Assembly (NCBI GenBank): GCA_015499995.1
Contig: JADNRV010000003.1
Coordinates: 372,001-436,000 of the forward strand
Direction: 5' to 3'
Length of the DNA: 64,000 nt
Source of the DNA: Flammula alnicola
Lineage: Eukaryota; Basidiomycota; Agaricomycetes; Agaricales; Strophariaceae
Shown here piece by piece: positions 1 to 11,508 of the stretch (position 1 is the first letter of the stretch; each line of letters starts with the position of its first letter). A model generated the notes under the pieces. It ran no database searches. It worked only from the letters and a program-made list of their open reading frames with translations, and was not told where the DNA came from. A program made the position numbers and the translations under genes.

Positions 1-626
1 GCTGTCGTTCTTCCCGGACATTCCTCTGGACGTGGATGAATTCCTACGGGAGAGAAATCGCGTACAAGATACGCTCTGGCCTACCGTGCCTTTATTACCT
101 GGGGTCCGCAAACTGGTATTTCATCTGAAGAAATATAATGTCCCAATGGCGGTGGCGACAAGCTCTCGCCGCAGAAACTTTGAAATGAAAACGGCTCATC
201 ATCAAGATATTTTGAGATGTTTCGAGGGCAAAATAATCTGCGGCGACGATAAACAACACACGATGAAGGGCAAACCAGCACCCGATATATTCTTGATTAC
301 GGCTGCGACATTCTTAGGAATAGATGTCGGCGGTCCTGACATCGCCACACTGGAGAACCACGTTAAGGAACGAGCGAAGGGGCTTGTTTTTGAGGATGCC
401 TTGTCCGGAATGCAGGCTGGAAAACGGGCTGGCATGTCAGGTATGTGATGATAAAGCAAGGTCGTCTGAGGTTAATTAATGTTTCTCCACCTGCGCAGTC
501 GTTTGGGTTCCTGATCCAAATCTTCTGAAGCTTGACCGTAATGTTGAAGAGCAACCCGACCAAATTCTTCGCTCTCTGGAAGACTTTATACCCGAAGAAT
601 GGGGTTTACCGCCCTATGACGAGTAA
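1..626 (+). CDS. HAD-superfamily phosphatase (pseudouridine-5'-phosphatase/HDHD1-like), 5' partial
   Basis: This is the 3' part of a haloacid-dehalogenase-type sugar-phosphate phosphatase; 188 residues are visible. The frame is open to the left edge (first full codon at base 2). Exons are <1-440 and 499-626, joined across a 58-nt GTATGT..CAG intron in phase 1. HAD motif II is VATSSRR, the motif III lysine lies in KPAPDIF, and the motif IV acidic pair is in VFEDALSGMQAG. The C-terminal EEWGLPPYDE ending is typical of the eukaryotic HDHD1/fungal DOG-like subgroup. Motif I (DxDGT) must lie upstream of the window. The family dephosphorylates small phosphorylated metabolites in the cytosol. The exact substrate cannot be told from sequence; pseudouridine 5'-phosphate is the best-known one. 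The gene converges with the next gene, with 235 bp between stop codons. Confidence 0.85.
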
Positions 627-861
627 TAATACTCCTTTAGAAGCTCTATGTAATAGAAATTGTCGATAAGGCAGATTAAATCTTATGGCAGCATGACTTG
701 TTTTCTCAGCGCTTCGGCCAGATGGTTACAGGATTCCGCTGTAGTCCTTTTGGCTCAAAAGAGATGATATGTAATTCGCGCTTAATGTCGAATAGACAGC
801 AATATATTTGCCCGGTGGAATAGTAATAGTATGTGGCACAGAAAAAAGTCGAAAATAAGGA

Positions 862-3800
862 TCACCGAACAAGCATACTCAACCTATTCCTAAACATATG
901 TCTGCACTGAGTAGGTGACATCACACCGTTTGCGGCGATCGATGTACAGTTCGGGATGAGAGGCGTCACAGAGTTGGTCATCCTGCGCGTATTGGTCGAT
1001 CCAAGATGCACATTGGGGCGCATGAACGCGGCAGTAGGAAGCGCAGGGCCTGTCTTTTCACATACAGCAGGCTGTGGCTTGATCCCTGTCGGCTTCTTGT
1101 TGACACGAAGAGGGGCGGTAGATTTCAAGCCCGTAGGCTGAGCAATTGTAGATGATGGAGTTGGCTTTGGTACGAGATATTTGTTCGAAGAAGAAGACTG
1201 AGTAATTGTTGACTGCGAGACGCTTGTATGATTTGATCTTGACTGGAATTCAAGGGAATTGTTGGTGACGTGCTGTGATAGAGGAGACCGGTTGATTGGC
1301 GAATACGTATTTACGGTATTCGATCGTGGTTTCGTAGACAGCGAGGGCACTACTAGAGCTTGAGGACTAGGAGTAGAGGATTTAGGGGGTAATGGTGAAA
1401 GAGTGCTGATAGTATTTGAGCGCCGCTTGATCGAAAATGGAGTACTGGGCGCGAGATGACTTAGGCTCTGTTTGACGGGTTGGGCAACAACAGGCTTAGG
1501 TTTGGGTTTGGAGTCCGTATTCGAAAGTCGACGGAAAATGCTCTGCCCAGCCCAAGGTTTCGCAGATGGCGTTTTTCGTGGGCTACTACAGGACTTCGAC
1601 TGCACAGGAAGAACGGCAGGCTTCTGAATCGAGGGAACAGGTTTGGAGAATGTCGCAGTTGGCCTCGGTGGAGTGAGTGGGGCTGCTTTCTTTTCTTGTT
1701 CCTCCGATGGTTTCTGTCGTACAGGCCAGGCACTATGCGTCGCCTTGGCCGTGGATGTCGTAGCCCGATCTGCAGTGGGAATGGTAGACTGAGCAAGTAC
1801 AGATGTCGGCCCGACGGTTGGTGGCGACGGAACTCTGGCTGGCGCAACAGGAGATGCAAGCTTTACAATAACAGTATTGTCCTTGCCCATGGGTGTAGGC
1901 GAGGTATTGGTAGCACGCCTCGGACGCTGGGTAAAACCGAACAGTGGGGAATTGGAACCTTTCCTCAAGTAGGTCGGAGAATCTAGAGAAAACGAAGAAG
2001 AGCTAGAGGAAGACGAGGACACAGATGACTCGCGACTTTTGGTAGACGAGTCAACAGTCGCAGAACGCAACGTAGGAGCATGGCGTCGAGGAGACGAAGA
2101 GGCGGCCACAGGAGTAGAGTCCAGATCATCACCCGACAGGGAGCCCTCTTTCTCTCTTCCATCGTGATGTCCTGAAAAAATCCCAGAAGCATCATTCATC
2201 AATGCCTTGCAAATGTATGGCAGAGTATTCAGCGTCCTAGGTATGTCGTCCGCATCTTGGGCGTCACGGAGATCCTCACAATCGGAATCAGAATCCTCCT
2301 CTTGCGTGGCCATTTCAAGTGAACCCAGGTCGCTGCTGCTCATTGAAGCGAGGAGTTCGGAAATTTCTGGGTCGAATCTAGATAAATATCGACAAGCATC
2401 GGACTTGATGGCCTCGAGAGATTGGTCCAACTCGGCACCTGACGAGATCACCGGAGGTGGTAGAACCTGAGGAGCAGTGGTTTTCAAGTGTTGACGTGCT
2501 GAAGTCGGGGTTGGCCCAAATTCGACAGCCTCGTCAACACTCTTGATACCAGTGCCTCTGTCCTCGTCATCATCAGTATCATTTAGTTCTATCACTTCAT
2601 TAGGACTGATTCCGTCGTTGCTGTTGTGCCGGTGCTGTGTGTTCATATCCTCTGCGGAGTCCGAGTGTGGGAGACTTAAAGCCAGATCGTGGATCTCGAG
2701 TTGACCCGGAGTGGACACCACTGTGGTCATCTCGCCAGTTTTCTGCGCAAGATTGGGTCAACAACAGTTATATCATGAAATAGCCTGAACGCATACCGAG
2801 GCCGGCGTGATATCTAATCTCTCTATCATGATGACTCCACGTCGCTTCCGAAGATCTTTTGCGGAAGGTTTCAACTGATTTTCCTTGACAACACACTCGG
2901 GCTGAACGGGATGAACTGCTGGTTTGAGACTTGATTCCTTGGCCCTGCCGTTCACCAGAGGTATATTAAGATCAATGGCTTGAAGGGCAGGATGCTTGAA
3001 GGTGTTGGTTCGAGGCGTTGATAACCTCGAACACGCGACTGTTGTGGGTGCAGTAACCTTGATAGGCTTAAGGAGCTGCACAGGCCGGCGAGTGTAAAGC
3101 TTTGGGGAAATGGGTTCTGAACGGAATTTTCGGACGGGTGAATTAACCCAAGCATTGCGAGGGGCCAGGGGACGAATGGACTTGGTAGGCGTTACCATCT
3201 TGAAAGACGGCACAGGCAATGTTCGAGGACTAGAGATTTTGGGAGAATGGACCATTGTATCGATATGTCTAACTGGCGAACTAACCAAGACCTTGCGTAA
3301 CAAAGCCGAAGGCGATTTGGGAGAAACGGATCGAGAAGGTGGTGATTTCACTTGAGATGCGCTTTCAGGAAATTTGCCGAAGCGCTTCGTCAGCTGACGC
3401 ATTGCATTGGCTTTCGTGGGGGTGATAAAACAAGATCTTTCGTCTGCAGTGGCCGTCCCAGATGAAGACACCGATTCAACCGAGTTGGATGGTTCGACAG
3501 ATCCCTCAGTGGGCTTAGGGGTGGTGTTGAAATTATTGTTATCAACTGGCTGAAGTTGCAAAGAATGAAGGCCAGCATCAATGAGCCGAGGGTAACACTG
3601 AAAGAAAGAAGCGCTTACCATAGACGGCGCTTGACTTGCGGGTTCAGTCACTTTATCCACAAGCTGCATTGCGAGCTGAGGATTTTCATCGATTCTCTTC
3701 CCAATGGTGATCTCTTCTAAAGAAGCCGGCTCTTTCATATCCTCATCTTCTAGGATCTCTTCGAAAGTGTCGGAATATTCTGAGCCGGAGGAAAGGTTGT

Positions 3801-5641
3801 TATACTCCTGAAAGAAAGAAGAAATTGCGTTTCAGCATCAATCACTTAGTAAAGGAAATATAAAATGCAGTGCGTACTACGTGTAACGTTGGGATCATGA
3901 CTTGATGCGATTCCATGAGGGTCCGCGCTGCAGACTGAGGAATGTCTTCACCAGGCTTGACGATAAAGAGCTCCTCATCCGAAGGAATCAACTTTCTTGC
4001 ACGCCCTGTTTCTCCGAAACGGTCTTCACAAACTTCGGAAAGAAGTAAAGCAGATGGTGGAAGATTGGAATTCTGAAGAACAAAGGATGGATGTCAGCAC
4101 AAGCAGCTTCGGCTGAACGGCAAAAGAGCTATTTACCAATTCCGATGTCTCGCTTATAGCTTGTCGTTGAGGAACGACCGACGCTAAGGGCTGAGGAACG
4201 TCATTTGAGATCGATTCAACGACATCATGCTTCACGAGAATGAGCAGGTCGTCCAAAATAGCACTCTCTGCAGTGGATACCTCTTCCTTGAAGAAGTCGT
4301 CGTAAATGTCGGAAAGGTCTGAGTGTGACTCAGAATGGCCGAGATCGGATTCCTGAGTAGAAAAAAAAACATTTCAGTCCAAATAACTTCGGTCACGATG
4401 TTGAAAAATGGAGTGTTTACATTAACCGGCGCCTGAATAATATTTTCTGATTCCGTGGCGAACCTCACTACTCGCTGAGGAGTTACTGGACTCGCGATAA
4501 CCTTGGTGTTCTTAAGTGCGGTGCCGGCATTCTTCAAAATGCCCGCCGTATCGTGGAAGACAGTTGGCTCTCTCTTGAGATCACGTTCGTTGGGGAAGGT
4601 TTCATAAACATCGGAAAGGATCGATGCAGAAGGACTGGGACCCAAATCCTGCAAAGAAAGAGAGTACAGCTGAGCATCGTTGTCGTCCGTGGAGATTTTG
4701 GGCGTAAAATGAATACTTACCATATCCAATATATGGACAGTATCTTCGGTTGATTTGGCCACAATTTGCAGCGCAGGCTGAGGGATGATGACTGGGATAG
4801 ACTCAGCACCTCCAGGCCATTTATCGTCCTTCAAGGCCTCGAGCATGTTGTCCAGAACACCAGGCCGACTCTCGCAACCTTCTCTGAGAATTTCGCCCCG
4901 AATGCCGGAGACGGTTGAGGCGATTGATGTGACGAAGGCGACATTTTCGGGGGGCACCCCAGCCTGCGTTCTCCTGAAATCGGAAGCCTTTTCGCGTTCC
5001 TTGGAGTGGAGGGGGTGATTAATGGTGGACAAGGGATTTACGGGACACGGAGGTCCGACAATAGCAGGAATTATCCTAGCCCAAGGAGACTCCTTATTCT
5101 TGGAAGCCTCTAGGATAGCATCGACGAGGGCACCCTCAGTTTCTTCGTTAGTCATAACAGATAAAGCTGCACGATAGAGAGGGTTGTCCAAGCTAATTCC
5201 GACCAAGGCCTTGATAAAATGTTCATACCGCTCGGCCTTGCCCTCGAGGACGTTGAGTCTATCTTCGGCCTCCCTGGCAGATTCCACGTCCTTCCTGCGC
5301 TGATTTATTTCGTCATAGTAGTTGATGCGGGCACTCTGAAGTTCGTCGATGAGGACGCCAATATCTGTGCGCATCGCTATGTTTTCTTGTTTGAGAACAT
5401 CATTTTCGGCTTCCAGAGCACGAGCGTGACGCTTTAGCTGGAGGAACTTGGACCTTAAAGCATTGAAGGCGACAGTGGCCGCTGAAGGCTTGTTCTTGTA
5501 TACTCCCACTTGCCCAAGGAGTGATCTAGACAGAAGGCTGGGTCCACATCCGGATACGATGGCACCCAGAATTTCATTTTTATCCGGCTCGCCGACGTCC
5601 GGCGTCGAGATAGAGAGAGATAGAGGTTTCCCAGATGTCAT
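862..5641 (-). CDS. large coiled-coil, intrinsically disordered protein with tandem exon-encoded modules (unknown function)
   Basis: I do not recognise this protein. The model has seven exons: 4721-5641, 4421-4648, 4137-4352, 3881-4072, 3619-3807, 2797-3549 and 862-2742. All introns are in phase 0, giving 1459 residues. The start at 5641 is the first ATG of the long frame. Residues about 45-135 form a coiled coil (RHARALEAENDVLKQEN and following heptads). Exons 2-5 each encode a related 63-76 residue module that opens with L-x-x-S...S-D/E-x-x-E and closes with P-Q-x-x and a hydrophobic tail (see findings). The rest is Ser/Pro/Thr-rich, basic and disordered, with many S/T-P-x-K/R sites such as SPVRK and TPTKS that could be proline-directed kinase targets. 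The intron at 3550-3618 is 69 nt, in frame and stop-free, so it could be retained. A nuclear or cytoskeletal role is only a guess. Shugoshin was considered and not supported. Confidence 0.7.
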
Positions 5642-5968
5642 GACGGTGTATCGCTAGAGTCCAAAGTTGAAATAAGCAGGCAAGGGTAACAAGTATCTGG
5701 AGACGGGGTCAAGGGATGCTTGAAAATTATCAGAATACTGGAGGCTGACCATTTTGCGTGGTAGCAGCTTGTAGCTTGAGCTCCATTGCAGTCCGTGATG
5801 CTAGCCTGGATTCAAACTGGGGTCAAGACGGAGGTGCCCCGCTGTCAAAATCCGTACAAGTCCATCAGCCACTTGACCGCGCAGTCGCTGCCAGCCAGTC
5901 GTGCATGACAGAGAATTAGCACGGATGAACGTCAACTGGACTGTGGAGGATATGTATGTCAAGGTACT
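5642..5968. other. intergenic, promoter side of the coiled-coil gene
   Basis: This stretch lies upstream of the minus-strand coiled-coil gene and ends at the TA target site of the mariner element. No reading frame or motif worth reporting was seen. Confidence 0.5.
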
Positions 5969-5970
5969 TA

Positions 5971-6029
5971 CAGCCGTTTCGGAAATTCTTGTCCGGCGGT
6001 GAATTCCGGCGTTTTAAAATAAAATAAAT
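5971..6029 (+). repeat. left terminal inverted repeat of the mariner element
   Basis: This 59-bp repeat matches the reverse complement of 7367-7425 with a few mismatches and one-base gaps. The outer 25 bases are identical. It is preceded by TA. Confidence 0.9.
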
Positions 6030-6631
6030 CCAGAAAATCCAGAAAATGCAATAAATGCAATAAATGCAAGAATGAGCTTTAATCGAGCGATTCTGCAGTC
6101 CTTTCAAGCATTTAATGTTGCTTATATGCAACCATATCAATACCATGCATAGGGCTCAAAGCATGGTTGTTTCTGACGAGGTTAGGTTGTAATAGAGCCA
6201 TCCGGGCCTTGAAGCCTTCAAACTTTTGATTCGGGGCCAAAGGACCTCACAAATGGAAGCCAGAATGACTGAAAATAAAGGAAGACCTCATGAATAGCAA
6301 CTAGATATTTTCTTTTTGCTTTGAAGTGCCCCGGAGCATGTCGCAGAGGCAAGGCTGCCCACTGCACAGCGCCACGTCATCAAGTCTTCCAGAGGCTATC
6401 GTGAACTCTCATCAAAACCCTCAGGAAAATATTCCTACATTCTTGAGGTCCATCCCCTATGCCAATAAATCCAGTTCCAGGCTTAATGACATTGGTAAAA
6501 CATCTCAGTGGGCTGAAGCATGAACACATCGCCAACTGTCCATTTTCTCAATTTCCTTCGCAAAAAATATGTTCTAATATACCTTCTAATACCCTTCTAC
6601 GTACTCCTGGGGGTGATATCTCTCCGAGTCC

Positions 6632-6922
6632 GTGAAAGTGTCTCAAGAGCTGCTTGACGAGGGCTGGGAATTGTCGAAATCAGACGCTCTCGGAGTATCA
6701 CCCAAAGGTATTCCACGCTGGCACAGTAACTACAAGACTCACGGTCGACCTTGCATTCTTCACAGCGAAGTCATAGCAGACCTGTCTGAGCTCATGCCGG
6801 AGAGCCTTGAGCTATACCTTGATAAGATAGGTGAATGGCTTGCACTGTATTGGCAGATTTCCACGACAGCGCTCCATGTCGGACTACCGTACGCTGAGGC
6901 TGGCCACCGTCGCCGCACCTGA
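6632..6922 (+). pseudogene. transposase N-terminal helix-turn-helix remnant
   Basis: This open stretch has no ATG at its start and encodes a homeodomain-like/HTH region of about 95 residues like those that open Tc1-type transposases of Agaricomycetes. Recognisable elements are ALGVSPKGIPRW (first recognition helix), HGRPC, LSELMPESLELYLDKI and GEWLALYW. The frame breaks just upstream, where the expected basic lead-in reads in another phase, and again after STTALHVG. No DDE/DDD domain follows. It is therefore a relic, not a working transposase. Confidence 0.7.
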
Positions 6923-7017
6923 ATCATCTCATTGGGTAGCATCAGGCATGGCTTTCAATATAGGGAGATGAATTTTCAAGGCTTCCGGAGCCACGCGTTC
7001 TGTCCGAAGCTCGGTGG

Positions 7018-7257
7018 TCAGACATGCCAGTGCAATGTGAGTATGTCAGAAAGCTCACCTTTATTGTCCTCCTCCTCACCCTCAAAGTCTTCAGGGCCTT
7101 TCCCAAGACTTTTCATGATCTGGATACACTCAAAGCATCAGGAATGTTTGCCATTTGTCTTGATCTCCGGCTCGGGGTCAGAATTGCTGTCTCCGACGTT
7201 CTCTTCACCATCAGACACAGGAAAGTCCAAGGGATGATTGTCGTAGTCATCAGACAT
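7018..7257 (-). other. acidic reading frame inside the mariner element, possibly a captured fragment
   Basis: On the minus strand, an ATG at 7257 opens a frame running about 80 codons with one internal TGA. The composition is strongly acidic (SDGEENVGDSNSDPEPE, then KGPEDFEGEEEDNK). It does not resemble transposase sequence. It may be a host exon fragment carried by the transposon, or chance. Confidence 0.25.
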
Positions 7258-7366
7258 GATATACGGATATTTAAAAGAGTGTAGATGCTCGTTTACGAGC
7301 AGTAGAGACAGTGGAAGCTACGATTCTGAATTTTTCTGAATTTTTCTTATTTTCTCGATTTGTTTC

Positions 7367-7425
7367 ATTTATTTTATTTAAAAAACACCGGAAATCACCG
7401 CGGACAAGAATTTCCGAAACGGCTG
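7367..7425 (-). repeat. right terminal inverted repeat of the mariner element
   Basis: Mirror image of 5971-6029, followed directly by the TA duplicate at 7426-7427. Confidence 0.9.
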
Positions 7426-7696
7426 TACATAAGTATCGCGGTCAGGTAATTAGCGTGGATTGACCCGATACATGGCAGAAGTCCCACGATTTAGATGAAA
7501 ATGAAAAGTTGGGAACCCTTTCGAAGTTCGAACCGAAGTCTGAACCATCTCTGAATTTGCTGTCCCTATATAATTGAGTCCACAGAACTCGGAAGGTTGT
7601 TCAACGCGTAGAACGTGGATCGGATTCCTCCGCAAAGCGCTTACAAAGCCCCTACTCAAATTTGGGCCTTGTTCGAACTCCTTCACTGTAACCAAA

Positions 7697-8927
<1,231 letters not shown>

Positions 8928-9446
8928 ACCACTTTTAATGCGTACCTGTAGTATAGCAACAACCTCATTTCGACATATACCTATTTGCCAGAATGCTCGT
9001 TCTCGGTTCTAAATGCCAGACTGGAATAAATCTTGGGTGGAATTCATTTTTCCCCGAGTCCTTTCAAAAACACCGATCTCTGTTGGAACTCCCTTGCTGA
9101 CTCGTGGAGAACATGGATCGTCTTCCGCCTTCGTCCTCTAAATGGGGTGTGTCGATCGTTTTCTGGCGATAAAATCAGAGCTGACGACTTCCATGTTGCA
9201 TAGCTCATTTTATTTTCGTTTTGCGATCGTACACGGTACACCCAACGCTTATCCTGAGGCATTTATCCTTCGGCTTCTCGGTGCTGTCAAAGCTGCTCGC
9301 TCCTGCAAATTTCAATATGCGCGATTTCAATGTTCTAATCCAAACTGAACTTACTCCACTCAGAACTACACGATAATTCTGCCTCGGTTGAAGACCATTT
9401 ATCCATCGCCTCCTCATATAGCGACTACTGTGAACGCCTATTATCA

Positions 9447-9857
9447 ATGCGGTTCAATCACTCGAGCGAAGACTCCATTGCAAATTCGAGTCACAGCGCC
9501 TCTCAGAAAGACTCCAGGGTCTGCCTTTGTTCTTTGTCTGGCTATGACAAATACCGTAATTTCTACGAAATGCGGGTTTGTCTTGACGTGCATGACATGG
9601 ACGACAGTTGTCTCATCCTTCATTCAGGATGCGGCTGCAATGACATACTTATAAGGTACAATAATTCTACACCGCCATTTGTCAGAAATGTGAGAAAAAC
9701 CTGGAGATCAAATCCTGTGCCGTACCTTTCGCCACCTGTCAGACATATTGATGGGAGCTCCCCCCAACAGTCCAATCTGGCTAATATCAGCATGTCACCA
9801 GGTCGATCTGGCGACGACATGTCCCAACAAGCTGTGGACAGCTGGAAACCCAGCTGA
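9447..9857 (+). CDS. possible serine-rich hypothetical protein or exon (unsupported by homology)
   Basis: This 136-codon frame from ATG 9447 to TGA 9855-9857 is rich in Ser, Asn and Asp (FNHSSEDSIANSSHSASQ; GRSGDDMSQQAVDSW). The same frame is open upstream to a good acceptor, TTACTCCACTCAG, ending at 9363. It may therefore be the last exon of a longer gene whose 5' part I could not find. No domain, signal peptide or membrane span is visible. It may be non-coding. Confidence 0.25.
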   Translation: MRFNHSSEDSIANSSHSASQKDSRVCLCSLSGYDKYRNFYEMRVCLDVHDMDDSCLILHSGCGCNDILIRYNNSTPPFVRNVRKTWRSNPVPYLSPPVRHIDGSSPQQSNLANISMSPGRSGDDMSQQAVDSWKPS

Positions 9858-10057
9858 AGGAAATTGCCTGTAATAGCCGCAATTCTCAATATTTCTTCCT
9901 GCTCATTTCTGCTATTGTGGTTCATGTTTCGTGCTTAATTAATATTGGAGGAAGATAATATATAGCATATATTCAAGAAACCAGTAATAGAAAACACAGT
10001 ATAATACAAACTACAATGACGGTACATACAGCACGAACCTCATAGCATGCCCATAGA

Positions 10058-10460
10058 TCATCCGTTACCGTCTGTTGTCAACAGCACATCCAGGGCGACA
10101 TCGTCCCAAATGAGGAGCCAGTTCTTGCTCTTGCTCGGATTTCGGCGCTGCTGCTTAAGCCAAACCGCGAAAGGGGCGCATCGGCGAGGTGTCTGGACTC
10201 TTGGGTTCGTTTGACTGGAAGGAGATGGGGTTCAGGAAGGCGCGGACCCGTCATTGTGGAATAACAATTGACGTGGGATGGAGAGGCATGGCTCGGCGAG
10301 TCGCCGCCTTCGGTGGACGGATGTGGGCGCACGAGGAGGGATGGAGAATGTGATGAGGAGCTGAAGCAGCTGCTTACGTGTGGTCTGCCACTGCTGCCTG
10401 AAAAGTGAAGCTATAATCAAAAAAATAAAAGTCAGTAAGCGAGGTATTAGTGGACACCAT
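10058..10460 (-). CDS. possible small two-exon gene (79 aa), unknown
   Basis: On the minus strand, ATG 10458-10460 opens MVSTNTSLTDFYFFDYSF and reaches a consensus donor (AC|GTAAGC) at 10377. An acceptor, CTCCTTCCAG, ends at 10215. The phase-matched second exon runs 10058-10214 and includes WLKQQRR, KNWLLIWDDVALDVLL and TTDGNG before TGA. Phase agreement and a tryptophan-containing hydrophobic end are the only support. The first exon also contains a branch-point/pyrimidine tract/CAG arrangement and could itself be partly intron. Confidence 0.22.
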
Positions 10461-11508
10461 TCACTGCTCAGATGCAGGAGCGGGCACTGCTTGTCGAGCC
10501 GAGTCTACAAGGTACAAAGAAACTGGGGCATTGGGCGCTGCCCAACGAGAAGGCCAAGAAGGCAACAAGCTAGTAACAACCACGCACAAGCGCGCGGCGA
10601 ACGAACAGACACATATAGAGGGGAACAACAGGAGGGGCAGTTACATGGTGGGCACGGGGTAGGACATGAATAAATACCCGAAATGGTTTGATAGCAGGCA
10701 GGGGAACGGACAAGAGGGAGGCGAGGGGAGATGGTTGAGGTGTGAGAGAGAGAGACGTTGGTTATGGTTGAAGTCGGAAATAACCAAACATGGAGCGGAG
10801 TTTAAACGACTTGTAATGATTTTCGAAAGTTCGTCGCACGGGCCTTTTGGCATTGAGCTCGAAATCCCTGCTTTTTTGCACTGTGAGGGCTCCGAAATGT
10901 TCATTAGGTATATTATTTAACTTTGATACTACAAATTTATCTCCCTGATCTCGTATTTCAATGCTTGAACAAAATCGGCACTTTAGGTCATATCGAGGTG
11001 GAGTGGAAACCTGTGAGCCAGGTGTTGAGCCGCTGGGGCTGACGTTTACGGCCTTAGCTCCGATGGACCTGCCATCCATGCCGGAGGGAGGTCCATCAGA
11101 AACCTCTCGAGCGGAGTTTGACTCCAGATGCCATCAACATTTTTGACAAATGGCGGTGTACTAGTAGTGGCACGACTATCGCGAGAGAAGTATCTCCAAA
11201 GTCAAGAGTAGAAAGCGGTAGAAAGCTAGATGAATGGATTCTAGGATGATACTTAGTTCAGATGGTATAATTATAATATACGTGATGGTTCGTTTGAGGT
11301 TCGAAATTTTATCTCCAGTATGCGTTGGGTTGCGATTAGCGAATTTGTAGAAGGGATGTGGCGGTGCAAATCTATTTTTACTTATGCTCGTCATTGGTCA
11401 GCACCTGTTCGTTCCGCGGTGCCGCTGTACTTAATGCACAGCTTATTACGGTAGTAGAGTCTGGATTCCAGCGTCAGTTCCACTCTCTATCCTCAACGTT
11501 CAACCATC

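Larger units (their letters stand above)
5971..7425 (+). mobile_element. decayed Tc1/mariner-type DNA transposon, internally deleted
   Basis: A 1455-bp element bounded by near-perfect terminal inverted repeats (5971-6029 and 7367-7425). The first 25 bases of each repeat are identical, beginning CAGCCGTTTCGG. Both ends are flanked by TA (5969-5970 and 7426-7427), the target duplication of Tc1/mariner elements. Inside, at about 6632-6922, is a frame resembling the N-terminal helix-turn-helix of agaric mariner-type transposases, with LDEGWELS, DALGVSPKGIPRWHSNY, LYLDKIGEWLALY and STTALHVGL. The DDE catalytic part is absent and frames shift on both sides, so it is non-autonomous. A short AT-rich triplication (ATAAATGCA-like units at about 6045-6070) sits just inside the left repeat. 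Confidence 0.85.
8928..11508. other. 2.6-kb region with only weak gene candidates
   Basis: Between YAH1 and BXI1 I find no recognisable family. Two weak candidates are listed separately (9447-9857 plus, 10058-10460 minus). The remainder is AT-rich with short scattered frames. Confidence 0.5.

Noticed and set aside
862..5641. Identification of the large coiled-coil gene as shugoshin
   Set aside because: It has an N-terminal coiled coil, CDK-like sites and a basic tail, but the conserved shugoshin C-terminal basic motif could not be found and the exon modules do not fit.
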